Below, one piece after another: positions 26,189 through 34,964 of a DNA stretch of 64,000 nt. The first letter of the stretch is position 1; every line of letters starts with the position of its first letter. A model generated the notes under the pieces. The model was not told the DNA's origin. It made no database searches and worked only from the letters and a program-made list of their open reading frames with translations. Source of the stretch: Mycolicibacterium aubagnense (GTDB taxonomy: Bacteria; Actinomycetota; Actinomycetes; Mycobacteriales; Mycobacteriaceae); the NCBI RefSeq assembly GCF_010730955.1, contig NZ_AP022577.1, positions 5,642,001 to 5,706,000 of the forward strand, read 5' to 3'. Position numbers and translations under genes: made by a program.

Positions 26189-26988
26189 TGTCAGGGCTGC
26201 TGAACAAGGTCGCCCTCGTCACCGGTGCCGCGCGCGGCACCGGCCGAGCCCACTGCGAGCGGTTCGCCGACGCGGGCGCTGACATCATCGCTCTCGACGT
26301 CGCCGGTGCCACAGCCGATTTGGCCGATGTTGCCGGCGCGGTCAAGCAACGTGGCCAGCGCTGCTACACCGGCGTGGCAGATGTGTCGTCGTTCGACGAG
26401 GTGCGGGCCGCGGTCGACGAAGGGGTCTGGGAGTTCGGCCGGTTGGACGTGGTCGTCGCCAACGCCGGAATTCACTCGGCGTCGGCACCGGCCTGGGAGG
26501 TGAGTGCCGAAGACTGGCAACGCGTCATCGGGGTCAACCTCACCGGCGTGTGGCATACGGTCAAGGCGAGCGTGCCGCATTTCGGCCCGGGCGGCGGCTC
26601 CGTGGTGATCATCAGTTCCACCAACGGACTTCGCGGCACCGCGAACACGTCGGCGTACACCGCGACCAAGCACGCCGTCGTCGGCCTGGCGCGCACCTTG
26701 GCGAATGAGCTGGGGCCCAAGCGGATTCGCGTCAACACCGTACATCCCGGCGCGGTGGGCACGCCGATGGTGCTCAACCCGGAGACCTTCAAGCGCATCC
26801 GGCCGGACCTGGAGAACCCGACGGAAGCCGATGTCGCCGAAGTCCTCTCCGCGCGCAATCTCCTACCGGTGCCGTGGGTGGAGCCCGAGGACATCAGCAA
26901 TGCGGTGGTGTTCTTGGCGTCCGACGAGGCCCGCTACATCACCGGAACCCAGTTGGTCGTCGACGCGGGGCTCACGCAGAAGGCCTAA
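26188..26988 (+). CDS. Mycofactocin-coupled SDR family oxidoreductase
   Basis: 266-residue short-chain dehydrogenase with TGAARGTGRAHCERFADAGADIIALDV at the N-terminus, NAGIHS, YTATK, and TGTQLVVDAGLTQKA at the end. The TGAARGxGRxH signature and the length match the mycofactocin-coupled SDR subfamily (carveol dehydrogenase-like), whose NAD is held tightly and recycled via the peptide-derived cofactor mycofactocin. It is coupled by a one-base overlap to the BVMO, so it likely forms the ketone that the BVMO oxidises. The mycofactocin genes themselves are not in the window. Confidence 0.85.
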   Translation: MSGLLNKVALVTGAARGTGRAHCERFADAGADIIALDVAGATADLADVAGAVKQRGQRCYTGVADVSSFDEVRAAVDEGVWEFGRLDVVVANAGIHSASAPAWEVSAEDWQRVIGVNLTGVWHTVKASVPHFGPGGGSVVIISSTNGLRGTANTSAYTATKHAVVGLARTLANELGPKRIRVNTVHPGAVGTPMVLNPETFKRIRPDLENPTEADVAEVLSARNLLPVPWVEPEDISNAVVFLASDEARYITGTQLVVDAGLTQKA

Positions 26989-27000
26989 CTGCGTTCGAAC

Positions 27001-27047
27001 GTGAAGACGATGGCGATGAATTGCGGATTCTTCGCCATCTTCTTCAC
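27001..27047. terminator. Hairpin terminator between convergent SDR and WS/DGAT genes
   Basis: A 15-bp stem with one mismatch (GTGAAGACGATGGCG, 27001-27015, with CGCCATCTTCTTCAC, 27033-27047) and a 17-nt loop, starting 12 nt after the SDR stop. It is followed by TTT on the plus strand. Confidence 0.65.
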
Positions 27048-27064
27048 TTTGGGGGACAACCGAT

Positions 27065-28450
27065 TCAGAGGCCGGCCGCGATCTCGAGTTCCACGAGCGC
27101 CGGTTCGATGGCGTCGGCCATGGCGTCGATATCGTTCGCCATCTCGGGGGTGGTGACGAAGCCGAAGTCGATCCGGTCCCGGTAGCTGAAGCATGTGACG
27201 TTGAGTCCGACGTCCATCACCAAGGGGCCCATCGGCATCATCTGCTCGAGGACCGCGCCGTCCATGTAGAGCGGCACCGGCGGGCCGGGCACATTCGAGA
27301 CGACGAGGTTCATCGGTTTCAGCGTGCCGCCGAGCTTGCTTGCGGTGTACGCCCGGGCGGCCAGGGCCACCAGACCGGGCGGGGTGGTGTCGGTCAACCC
27401 CATGATCTGGTGTGCCGTCAACGCTTTGGCCATTTCCTTCGCGCTCTGGGAGCTGGCGTAGATGGCCTTGATCCGTTCGGCGGGGTCGACGATGTCCGAT
27501 GCCAAAGACACCGACATCGCGCTGACCTGGTTGCCCACCTGATCGCTGGAACTCTCGGTCCGCGTCGACACCGGGACCTGGGCGATGAGTGACTTCTCGG
27601 GCAGCTCGCCGCGGTCCGCCAGATACTGCCGCATGGCGCTCGAGACCAGAGCCAGTACGACGTCGTTCAACTTCACCCCGAATGCTTCTTTGACGGCTTT
27701 CACGCGCTCGAGGGGTACGCCGGAATTGCTGACCCGACGGTGCGGTGAGATGGGGCCGTTGAACCGGGTATGTGGTGCGTCGAAGTAGCCGGGCGGCTTG
27801 TTGGCGACGCCCAGCGCCGCAATCTGCTGGCGCACGGTTTGCTCCAAGAAGCGCACGACACGGTAAGGGGTCTTGATGCCGATGTTGATCAGCCCGCCCA
27901 GTGCCTGCAATTCCAGTCCGGGGGCCTTGATGCCGACCAATGACCCGCTCGGCTCGGCGGCCGGCGGCCGCGGTGTGGGAGTGATGTCGAGCAGGATTTC
28001 CCCGAGTCCGGCTCCGGACACGCCGTCGATGATGGCGTGGTGCATCTTCATCAGCACCGCGACCCGGCCACCCTCGACGCCCTCGATGAACCAGAGCTCC
28101 CACAGCGGCCGCGATCGGTCCAGCTTGTAGGACATGAGACGTCCCACCAACTGGTCGAGTTCGCGGCGGCCGCCGGGCGCCGGGACCGCGATGTGGCGAA
28201 CATGGAAGTCGAGATCGAGTTCCTCGTCCTCGACGAACCACGGCCGGTCGAGGCCCAGCGGTGCGCCGGTGACCCGCCAGCGCAGCTGCGGCATCTCCGG
28301 CAAGCGGGCGGCGATAAGCGCTTTCACCGATTCGAAGCTGAAATCCGGTGCGTCGGTCGGGTCGTAGATCGACGATGCTGCGACGTGCATATGCCAACTG
28401 TTGGTTTCCGCGAACCAGAAGGTTGCATCGGCACCGGACAAGCGATTCAT
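27065..28450 (-). CDS. WS/DGAT acyltransferase (wax ester synthase/diacylglycerol acyltransferase)
   Basis: 461-residue acyltransferase that makes triacylglycerols or wax esters from acyl-CoA. It has the catalytic HHAIIDG motif (residues 137-143), the N-terminal [15 protein letters not shown] and the C-terminal [16 protein letters not shown] (NVPGP signature). The ATG at 28450 matches the family start; the frame is open further upstream without homology. It stands alone on the minus strand, downstream of the hydrolase gene but separated from it by a hairpin. Storage lipid synthesis fits a lipid-catabolic neighbourhood. Confidence 0.92.
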   Translation of the reverse strand: MNRLSGADATFWFAETNSWHMHVAASSIYDPTDAPDFSFESVKALIAARLPEMPQLRWRVTGAPLGLDRPWFVEDEELDLDFHVRHIAVPAPGGRRELDQLVGRLMSYKLDRSRPLWELWFIEGVEGGRVAVLMKMHHAIIDGVSGAGLGEILLDITPTPRPPAAEPSGSLVGIKAPGLELQALGGLINIGIKTPYRVVRFLEQTVRQQIAALGVANKPPGYFDAPHTRFNGPISPHRRVSNSGVPLERVKAVKEAFGVKLNDVVLALVSSAMRQYLADRGELPEKSLIAQVPVSTRTESSSDQVGNQVSAMSVSLASDIVDPAERIKAIYASSQSAKEMAKALTAHQIMGLTDTTPPGLVALAARAYTASKLGGTLKPMNLVVSNVPGPPVPLYMDGAVLEQMMPMGPLVMDVGLNVTCFSYRDRIDFGFVTTPEMANDIDAMADAIEPALVELEIAAGL

Positions 28451-28759
28451 GCGGCTGATCCTAGGGCGCTCGCGGAGGGGCTGGCTCGAAATCGGCCTTT
28501 TGGTACGAACTTCGGGGTGTGATCGTTGTCTCCGCGCGTGGGGCACTGGCAATCGTGTTGGCGCACAACGTCAGCCAGCATCTCGGCGGTCGGGAAGAGT
28601 GCTTCGCGTCGGTCAATTGGTAAGGCCGACAATATATTCCGTACGTTCATCGCCCCGGCACGTGCGTTGGTGTTGGTTTACAGGCGATTCGTACGACCAA
28701 CGCGGGCGGCCACGTCCGCACACTCACGGTGTGCGGACGCGCCCGCCCCTGTCAGAGTG
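28451..28759. terminator. Gene-free stretch carrying a strong hairpin (28713-28739)
   Basis: No ORF is credible in these 309 bp. A perfect 11-bp stem (CGTCCGCACAC with GTGTGCGGACG, 5-nt loop) lies 21 nt beyond the stop of the hydrolase gene, read on the minus strand, and likely terminates it. No T-tract follows. The remainder presumably holds the WS/DGAT promoter. Confidence 0.55.
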
Positions 28760-29599
28760 TCAGCGCTGCAGGAAGCCCAACACCGTGCTCTCGAAGGCCT
28801 CCTTGGCCTCGATCATGGCCCAGTGGCCGCAGTTCGGGAACACATGCAGCTCGGCGTTGCGGATGGTGCGCATCGGGATCAGCGCCATGTCCAGCGGGCT
28901 GACGCGGTCGTCGCGCCCCCAGGTCAGGAGCGTCGGGGCCTTCACCTTGTGCATCTGCGCCCACGGCTGCGGCGGTGCCGCATCCGACCGCATGAACTTC
29001 ATCATCATGTTGAACGCGGCCTTGCCATACATCCGGCGCGCCGATTCGAGCGTCTCGGGGTCGGACGCCAGCTTCATGCGCTCTTCGATCAGTTCTTCGG
29101 TGACGATCTTCTCGTCATAGACCATCGAGTTGAGCCAGTCGATCAGACGCTGGCGGGTCGGGTCCTCGGTGAACTCCTGCAGCAGCCGGATGCCCTCGCT
29201 CGGGCCGGGGCTGAAGATGTTGGTGCCGATGCCGCCGATGGTGACCAGCTTGCCGATGCGGTCGGGGTTGTTGATGGCGAAGTTGATGCCGACGCCGCCG
29301 CCCATCGAGTTGCCGACGATGTCCACCTTCTCGATGCCGAGCGCGTCGAGGAAGGGCACCACGGCCGACTGGGCGTCGATCATCGGGTGGCCGCCGAAGT
29401 CGTCGCTGACGCCGAAGCCGGGGAATTCCAGGATCAGGCAGCGGAAGTGTGCCGCGAAGGTCGGCAGGATGCCGCGGAAGTTCCGCCAGCCCGTGACGCC
29501 CGGGCCCGAACCGTGCAGAAACAGCACTACAGGGCCGCTACCCTCATCGTAATAACGCAGCGTGCCGCGTTCGGTCTGGACTTCCTTCAGCTCAGTCAT
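28760..29599 (-). CDS. HsaD/BphD-like meta-cleavage product hydrolase (alpha/beta hydrolase)
   Basis: 279-residue alpha/beta hydrolase: oxyanion region FLHGSGPGVTGWRNF, nucleophile Ser98 in VGNSMGGGV, catalytic Asp in WGRDDRVSP and His in NCGHWAMIE. The HGSGPG and GNSMGG patterns are those of C-C bond hydrolases acting on meta-cleavage products, which would follow the HsaC-like dioxygenase at 21606. The ATG at 29599 (MTELKEVQ) is chosen; a TTG three codons earlier is possible. It is divergent from the CaiB-like gene. Confidence 0.85.
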   Translation of the reverse strand: MTELKEVQTERGTLRYYDEGSGPVVLFLHGSGPGVTGWRNFRGILPTFAAHFRCLILEFPGFGVSDDFGGHPMIDAQSAVVPFLDALGIEKVDIVGNSMGGGVGINFAINNPDRIGKLVTIGGIGTNIFSPGPSEGIRLLQEFTEDPTRQRLIDWLNSMVYDEKIVTEELIEERMKLASDPETLESARRMYGKAAFNMMMKFMRSDAAPPQPWAQMHKVKAPTLLTWGRDDRVSPLDMALIPMRTIRNAELHVFPNCGHWAMIEAKEAFESTVLGFLQR

Positions 29600-29700
29600 G
29601 CGTTCCAAATTACGGTGTGATTGTCACGCGGCGACGACCGCCTCCCGTCCGGCGGGACGCGCGGAGCCCGGTGCCCCCCGATTGTGCTGCGTAAGGCCTT

Positions 29701-29712
29701 TATGGTGTCCAG
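29701..29712 (+). promoter_or_regulatory. Leaderless promoter -10 for CaiB-like gene
   Basis: TATGGT (29701-29706) ends 6 nt before the ATG at 29713; no ribosome site is visible. Confidence 0.5.
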
Positions 29713-30942
29713 ATGACCGTTGGTTCATCGGGCTCCTCGCGTGCGCGGCCGGAGTCCGCGCGTCCACTGGCGGGTGTGCGCATCGTCGAGATCTCCAGTT
29801 TCGTCGCAGTGCCCTTGGCGGGGATGACACTGACGCAGCTCGGCGCCGAGGTGATCAGGGTCGACCCGGTCGGGGGCGCCGCGGACTATCATCGCTGGCC
29901 GGTCACCAGTGGTGGCGAGAGCATCTACTGGGCAGGCCTGAACAAGGGCAAGCGGTCGGTCGCGGTGGACCTGCGCGCGCCGGAGGGCCAGGATCTGGTC
30001 ACCCGGCTGATCGTCGACGCCGGCGTCTTCATCACCAATGTGGCGGGCCGGCAGTGGCATTCGTACGAGACCCTCGCCGCGCTACGGCCCGACCTGATCC
30101 ACGCCGAAGTGTCGGGCCGGGCCGACGGCGGTACGGCCGTCGACTACACCGTCAACGCGGGGTTGGGCTTTCCGTTGGTCACCGGCCCGTCCGAGCTGCA
30201 GACCCCCGTGAACCATGTGCTGGCAGCCTGGGACGTGTCGTGCGGCCTGTACCTGGCGCTGGCGGTGACGGCGGCGCTGCGGCACCGCGACAGCAGCGGC
30301 CAGGGGCAGCGGGTCAGCATCCCGTTGGAGAACGTGGCCCTGGCCACGGCCGGGAATCTCAGCTTCCTGACCGAGGTGATGGTCAACGGCGTGGGGCGGG
30401 AACGCATCGGAAACTCGATATTCGGGCAGTACGGGCAGCAGTTCGTCAGCGCCGACGGGGCGGCATTCATGGTCGTCGCCCTGACCGGTCGGCATTTCCG
30501 GGACCTGGTCGAGGTCACCGGTACCACGAAAGCTGTTGCCGCCCTGTCGGAATCGCTCGGTGCCGACTTTGCCGACGAAGGGCAGCGGTACCTGCACCGC
30601 GACGCGCTCACGGGTCTGTTCACCGTCTGGTTCTGTGCGCACACCGCAGCGGAGATCACGGCGGCGCTGGGGGCGACGTCGATCCTGTGGGAGCGCTACC
30701 GCGATTTCAGCGAGGTGGCCGCGAGCCCGAAGGTGACCGACAACCCGCTGTTCACCGAACTCGACCAGCCGCGCATCGGCCGCTATCTGGCACCGGGGCT
30801 CCCGCTGCGCATCGACGGCGAGTATCCACCCGCGCGGCCGGCGCCGGCGCTCGGCGACGACACCACCGCGGTACTGACCGAACTGCTCGGGTTGACCGGT
30901 GACGACGTCGCCCGCCTCACGGAGGCGGGGACTGTGGCGTGA
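29713..30942 (+). CDS. CaiB/BaiF family CoA transferase
   Basis: 409-residue class III CoA transferase. N-terminal LAGVRIVEISSFVAVPLAGMTLTQLGAEVIRVD and the NKGKRSVAVDLR segment are characteristic; the catalytic Asp is probably the one in LAAWDVSCG (about residue 176). These enzymes move CoA between carboxylic acids, activating an acid for beta-oxidation without ATP. It is the first gene of a three-gene operon with a thioesterase (4-nt overlap) and an IlvX-like ThDP enzyme. Confidence 0.88.
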   Translation: MTVGSSGSSRARPESARPLAGVRIVEISSFVAVPLAGMTLTQLGAEVIRVDPVGGAADYHRWPVTSGGESIYWAGLNKGKRSVAVDLRAPEGQDLVTRLIVDAGVFITNVAGRQWHSYETLAALRPDLIHAEVSGRADGGTAVDYTVNAGLGFPLVTGPSELQTPVNHVLAAWDVSCGLYLALAVTAALRHRDSSGQGQRVSIPLENVALATAGNLSFLTEVMVNGVGRERIGNSIFGQYGQQFVSADGAAFMVVALTGRHFRDLVEVTGTTKAVAALSESLGADFADEGQRYLHRDALTGLFTVWFCAHTAAEITAALGATSILWERYRDFSEVAASPKVTDNPLFTELDQPRIGRYLAPGLPLRIDGEYPPARPAPALGDDTTAVLTELLGLTGDDVARLTEAGTVA

Positions 30943-31739
30943 CCGTGCTGCCTGATTTGTTGGTGGTGTCGCCCGGGGAGGGGGTTGACACCTGGCTGGG
31001 CAAGGCCGGCGGACCGGACGGCAAGCGGGCCTTCGGTGGCCTGTTGATGGCGCAGAGCCTGTCCGCCGCATGCCAGACCGTGAGTCCGCAGATGCGCCCG
31101 ACCGCCATGCACCTGCAGTACCTGCGCGGCGGTGAAGCCGGTGTGGCCACCGACTATGCGGTGGCCCGGGTGTACGACGGGCGGACCGCAGCGGCACGGC
31201 GGGTCGAGGCCTGCCAGGCCGGGCGTTTGCTGACCGTGGCGACGGTGTCCTTCTCCGTGGACCTGGCGGGCCCCGAACACGATGAATCACGCGCGCTCCC
31301 AGACGATCCCGAGCTACTGCCGTTGACCGGTCCGCCCGGGCCCGCGCCCGCGATTCCGCCGGGCGAACTCGACATCCGGATCGTCGACGACCGTTCCACG
31401 GGCGAGTTCGTGCGCCGCATGTGGTGGCGGGCCACCGTGCCGGTGCCACTGGAACAGTTGCCGCACATGATGATTGCCTGCTACATCACCGACTTGTACG
31501 GGATCGACCCGGCGCTGCAGGTGCACGGCCACTCCATGCAGGCGCGTACTCACCGCAGTGGCACCACCGATTTCTCGATCTGGTTCCACCACCCGATCCG
31601 GGCTGACCGCTGGAACCTGCTGGAATCGCGCTCGCCCGCGGCGGGCCGGGGGCGCGGCGTGATCACCGGGAGTCTGCTTGACGCGGACGGCACCCGGGTC
31701 GCGACATTGGTGCAGGAAGGCCTGATCGCAGATCGGTAG
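30939..31739 (+). CDS. TesB-like acyl-CoA thioesterase
   Basis: 266-residue double-hotdog thioesterase. The pattern GPDGKRAFGGLLMAQSLSAACQTV and PTAMHLQYLRGG in the first hotdog, and HSMQARTHRSGTTDFSIWFHHPIRADRWNLLESRSP in the second, match TesB-type acyl-CoA thioesterases. It hydrolyses acyl-CoAs to free acid and CoA; chain preference unknown. Its GTG start overlaps the CoA-transferase stop (GTGA), so the two are translated together, perhaps to adjust acyl-CoA pools. Confidence 0.87.
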   Translation: MTVLPDLLVVSPGEGVDTWLGKAGGPDGKRAFGGLLMAQSLSAACQTVSPQMRPTAMHLQYLRGGEAGVATDYAVARVYDGRTAAARRVEACQAGRLLTVATVSFSVDLAGPEHDESRALPDDPELLPLTGPPGPAPAIPPGELDIRIVDDRSTGEFVRRMWWRATVPVPLEQLPHMMIACYITDLYGIDPALQVHGHSMQARTHRSGTTDFSIWFHHPIRADRWNLLESRSPAAGRGRGVITGSLLDADGTRVATLVQEGLIADR

Positions 31740-31783
31740 TAGCGTCGTCCGCAGGCTGGTGAGGGAACACCCGAAGGAGAACC

Positions 31784-33346
31784 ATGAACGGCGCGCAGGC
31801 ACTGATCCGCACACTGGTCGACGCCGGCGTCGACGTCTGCTTCGGCAACCCCGGAACCAGCGAGATGCATTTCGTCGCGGCACTGGACTCGGTGCCCGAG
31901 ATGAGGGGCGTGCTCTGCCTTTTCGAGGGTGTGGTCACCGGAGCCGCCGACGGGTACGCGCGCATGGCCGACAAGCCGGCGGCCACCTTGTTGCACCTGG
32001 GACCCGGCCTGGGCAATGGCATCGCCAACCTGCACAACGCGCGCCGAGCCTATTCGCCGCTGGTCAACGTGGTCGGTGACCACGCGCTGGGCCACAAGAA
32101 GTACGACGCACCACTGGAATCCGACATCGACGCCTTGGCCGGCACGGTGTCGGGCTGGGTGCGCCGGTGCGAAAAGCTTGCTGACATCGCCACCGACGCG
32201 GTGGCCGCCATCGAGGCCGCGCAGCAGGGCCAGGTGGCGACGCTGATCTTGCCCGCCGATGTCTCGTGGACCGAAGGTGCCGAGGCGGCGGCGGGGGAGC
32301 CGGCCGTAAGCCCGGCGTCGTTCGACTACCGGGCCGGGGTCGACCCCGAAGAACACGAACTGGTCGATGCCGGTGCTGACGTCTTCGGAACCGGCACCGT
32401 CATGCTGCTGGGCAGCTCGGCGTGCCGCGAACGCGGTCTTCGTGCCGCCGGCCGGATCGCCGAGGCGACAGGGACCAAGGTGCTGATCGAGACCTTTCCG
32501 GCCAGACTCGAACGCGGCGCCGGACGGCCCAACTTCGAACGGCTGGCGTATCTCGCCGAAGCCGCCCAGTTCCAGCTGACCGGTGCCGAGAACCTGGTAC
32601 TTGCCGGTGCGCGGTCCCCGGTGTCATTCTTCGCCTACCCCGGCAAAGCGAGCGACCTGGTGCCCGCGGGCTGCCGGGTGCATACGGTGAGCGGCGACGT
32701 CGTCGCGCGGTTGGAAGCGCTGGCCGACGCGGTGGCACCGGGCGGCGAGGCCACACTGACCGAGCTGAAATATGCAGAGGTGCCGGAAGATTCAGCGCTG
32801 ACCACGCAGAACTGGGTCGAGGTGGTGGCGGCGACGCTGCCCGACAACGCCATTGTGGTGGACGAGTCCAACACCAGCGGGTTCTTGTTGCCACAGGCGA
32901 CGATGAATGCGCCGCGACACGACCTGCTGACCCTGACCGGTGGGGCCATCGGTTTCGGATTGCCGAATGCCGTGGGTGCCGCGGTCGCCTGCCCTGACCG
33001 CCCGGTGCTGTGTCTGCAGGCCGATGGCAGTGCGATGTACACGATTTCGGCGTTGTGGACCATGGCGCACGAACAGCTCAATGTGGTGACGGTGATTCTC
33101 AACAACGCCGCCTACGCGATCCTGCGGATGGAACTGCAGCGTGTCGGTGCGGAAGCGAGCGGGCCGAAAGCCGCTGCGATGCTTGATCTCTCAGGTCCGA
33201 CGACGGATTTTGCGGCGTTGGCGGCGGCCATGGGTGTGCCCTCGGCCAGGGCGACGACCACCGCGGAGCTGGCTGACCAGCTCCGCGTCGGCTATGCCAC
33301 TGCGGGGCCGTACCTGATCGACGCTGCGGTGCCTGCGCTGTTGTAG
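31784..33346 (+). CDS. ilvX: IlvX-like thiamine diphosphate enzyme (acetolactate synthase large subunit-like)
   Basis: 520-residue ThDP-dependent enzyme. The cofactor-activating Glu is Glu48 (LCLFEGVVTGAADGYAR), and the metal/diphosphate motif appears as QADGSAMYTISALW...ILNN with Ala in place of the usual Gly of GDG. It begins MNGAQALIRTLVDAGVDVCFGNPGTSEMHFVAALD, very close to M. tuberculosis IlvX (Rv3509c), whose own reaction is uncertain; it resembles benzoylformate decarboxylases as much as acetolactate synthases. A GAAGGAG ribosome site precedes the ATG. It lies 44 bp after the thioesterase. Confidence 0.85.
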   Translation: MNGAQALIRTLVDAGVDVCFGNPGTSEMHFVAALDSVPEMRGVLCLFEGVVTGAADGYARMADKPAATLLHLGPGLGNGIANLHNARRAYSPLVNVVGDHALGHKKYDAPLESDIDALAGTVSGWVRRCEKLADIATDAVAAIEAAQQGQVATLILPADVSWTEGAEAAAGEPAVSPASFDYRAGVDPEEHELVDAGADVFGTGTVMLLGSSACRERGLRAAGRIAEATGTKVLIETFPARLERGAGRPNFERLAYLAEAAQFQLTGAENLVLAGARSPVSFFAYPGKASDLVPAGCRVHTVSGDVVARLEALADAVAPGGEATLTELKYAEVPEDSALTTQNWVEVVAATLPDNAIVVDESNTSGFLLPQATMNAPRHDLLTLTGGAIGFGLPNAVGAAVACPDRPVLCLQADGSAMYTISALWTMAHEQLNVVTVILNNAAYAILRMELQRVGAEASGPKAAAMLDLSGPTTDFAALAAAMGVPSARATTTAELADQLRVGYATAGPYLIDAAVPALL

Positions 33347-33347
33347 T

Positions 33348-34115
33348 TCAGTAGCCACTGAGAAGCGTGCGGAGCCGGCCCAGTTCGAGTGGGCCGGCGG
33401 CACTGCGGATTCGTCCCGGGTCTGCGGGACGGCGTCCCCACAAGAGCAGCACCCGGGTCGCCGCGTCCGTCTCGATGGTCGCCGGTCCGTCGGGCGGGGC
33501 CAGGGCGATGGCGGTGCTCTCGGCGTCGGCGGTGACCACGACGTCGTCGTCACCGTCCACCCGGATCCGTGCCGCCATCCGCTCGTCCCCGCGTAGCTCC
33601 AGAATGTCGCGACCTCGGCGCAGCAGTGGGACCCCGACGGCGTACACGCTGTGGTCCGTCATCCACGGTTGCGCCAGCCGGTCCTGAGCGGGCGCGTTGT
33701 CTCCGGTGATGTCCCAACTGTGCAGGACCAGTTCCTCGCGCATGTGCTCGGCGAACCACGGCACCTTCATCGTGCGCCCGGTCCAGGCGACATCGGTGTC
33801 CGCAGGCAGTTCGTCAGCGGCGGCGGCGATTCGTCCGAGGTGCACCATGCGGTCGTTGAACGCCGTCCACAGATCGGCATCGTTCATTGCCCGGTACGGC
33901 TGTTCACGCTCCTCGAACCTGCGGGTCTGAACAGGTTCGCCGGCGAGGTGGCCTTCCAGTACCCGGGCCAACTCTTCGGCATTGCCGGTCTGATGGACGA
34001 CGATGTCGCGCACGGTCCAGGCCTCACACCAGGTGCCTGTCTCGGGGCTGCGTTGCTGTACGGCTTCGGCGAAAGGTCCCCATTCGGGGAAGCGGTCGGT
34101 ATCGATCGTATCCAT
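33348..34115 (-). CDS. Mycothiol-dependent maleylpyruvate isomerase family (DinB-like) protein
   Basis: 255-residue protein of the DinB-like mycothiol-dependent group. The N-terminal four-helix domain contains EAWTVRDIVVHQTGNAEELARVL and LVLHSWDITG, which supply the metal-binding histidines, and a C-terminal domain (about residues 170-255) with RLRTLLSGY at the end. Members use mycothiol in isomerase or detoxification reactions; the substrate is unknown. It ends 1 bp from the convergent IlvX-like gene. Confidence 0.8.
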   Translation of the reverse strand: MDTIDTDRFPEWGPFAEAVQQRSPETGTWCEAWTVRDIVVHQTGNAEELARVLEGHLAGEPVQTRRFEEREQPYRAMNDADLWTAFNDRMVHLGRIAAAADELPADTDVAWTGRTMKVPWFAEHMREELVLHSWDITGDNAPAQDRLAQPWMTDHSVYAVGVPLLRRGRDILELRGDERMAARIRVDGDDDVVVTADAESTAIALAPPDGPATIETDAATRVLLLWGRRPADPGRIRSAAGPLELGRLRTLLSGY

Positions 34116-34140
34116 GGTTTATGCATACCCCGAGACACCG

Positions 34141-34179
34141 ACACAAAAATCGGGGCGCCCTCCGGTGGAGGACGCCCCG
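34141..34179 (-). terminator. Intrinsic terminator of small secreted-protein gene
   Basis: On the minus strand, a GC-rich stem (CGGGGCG with CGCCCCG plus inner CCTCC/GGAGG, 34151-34179, loop GGT) is followed by ATTTTTGTGT (34150-34141). It begins 15 nt after the stop at 34194 and is the most classical rho-independent terminator in the window. Confidence 0.85.
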
Positions 34180-34193
34180 AATGCTGTTGCCGG

Positions 34194-34361
34194 TCAGCGG
34201 CTCTGGTGCACGCTGTTGTCGACCTGCGGCGCCTGCGCGCGCGGGTGGATGTCGTTGACCCAGTCGTGGTGCGAGTAGTCCGCCGATGCCGGCGCGGCCA
34301 GACCCAGAACTGCTGCGGCCAATCCATTTGCCACCAGTGCGGCGATCCCGAGCTTCTTCAT
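34194..34361 (-). CDS. Small secreted protein, 55 aa
   Basis: Short gene with a clear export signal: MKKLGIAALVANGLAAAVLGLAAPASA, cleavage expected after ASA (residue 27), leaving a mature peptide of about 28 residues (DYSHHDWVNDIHPRAQ...) with four His and no Cys. Tiny exported proteins of this shape occur throughout mycobacteria and have no assigned function. A GAGGAG-like ribosome site precedes the ATG on the minus strand (GAGGAGTTGGGGACA). The canonical terminator immediately downstream supports its being expressed. Confidence 0.75.
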   Translation of the reverse strand: MKKLGIAALVANGLAAAVLGLAAPASADYSHHDWVNDIHPRAQAPQVDNSVHQSR

Positions 34362-34589
34362 TGTCCCCAACTCCTCGTATCGGAAGCTTTGATGCCCGGT
34401 TCAACGGGACGCGGCCTGGCGGTATTTCTACTGATGGGACGTTGGCAGCAATTGATGGTTCTTCGGCAGTAATCAGTCTTTCGGTCGGCCCTGTGGATGA
34501 ATCGCGCACTGTGAATAACTGCCGGCGGCGCGGTGAATCCGGGGGCCGTCGGCCCGCGACCTGTCGGTGGCGCCGGCCACGGTGGCGGC

Positions 34590-34964
34590 ATGAACACACC
34601 ACCACGCATGACTCGTGCCGAGATCGGCGCGCTCGGCGAACAACTCGCGGTCGACCACCTGATCTCGCTGGGGATGACCGTCCTGGCCCGGAACTGGCGC
34701 TGCCGCTGGGGTGAACTCGACATCATCGCCACCGAAAGGGACCACAGTGCCCTCGTTTTCGTCGAGGTGAAGACGCGAACCACCACCGAGTTCGGCGGAA
34801 TCGAGGAAGCGGTGACGCCCGAGAAGGCCCGTCGCCTGCGGCGGCTGGCCAGCGTGTGGCTTGCCGAGCAGAACGCGCACTGGCCCGATATCCGGATCGA
34901 TGTCGTCGGCGTACGCCTCGGCGGCCGGGAGCCGGAACTGGTGCACCTGAAAGGCATCGGCTGA
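34590..34964 (+). CDS. yraN: YraN family protein (UPF0102)
   Basis: 124-residue endonuclease-like protein of the UPF0102 family: GALGEQLAVDHLISLGMTVLARNWRC, then GELDIIATERD...LVFVEVKTR, a PD-(D/E)xK-type nuclease core (Asp, Glu-x-Lys). In vivo role is unclear. The ATG at 34590 (MNTPPRMTRAEIG) fits family length; a longer GTG/ATG start upstream is not conserved. It overlaps comM by one base, and the yraN-comM-dprA order is conserved in mycobacteria. Confidence 0.92.
   Translation: MNTPPRMTRAEIGALGEQLAVDHLISLGMTVLARNWRCRWGELDIIATERDHSALVFVEVKTRTTTEFGGIEEAVTPEKARRLRRLASVWLAEQNAHWPDIRIDVVGVRLGGREPELVHLKGIG

Noticed and set aside
26985..27064. C-terminal coding piece on the minus strand (reads KKMAKNPQFIAIVFTFERS)
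   Set aside because: It has no start or homology and coincides with the stem of the hairpin terminator at 27001-27047.
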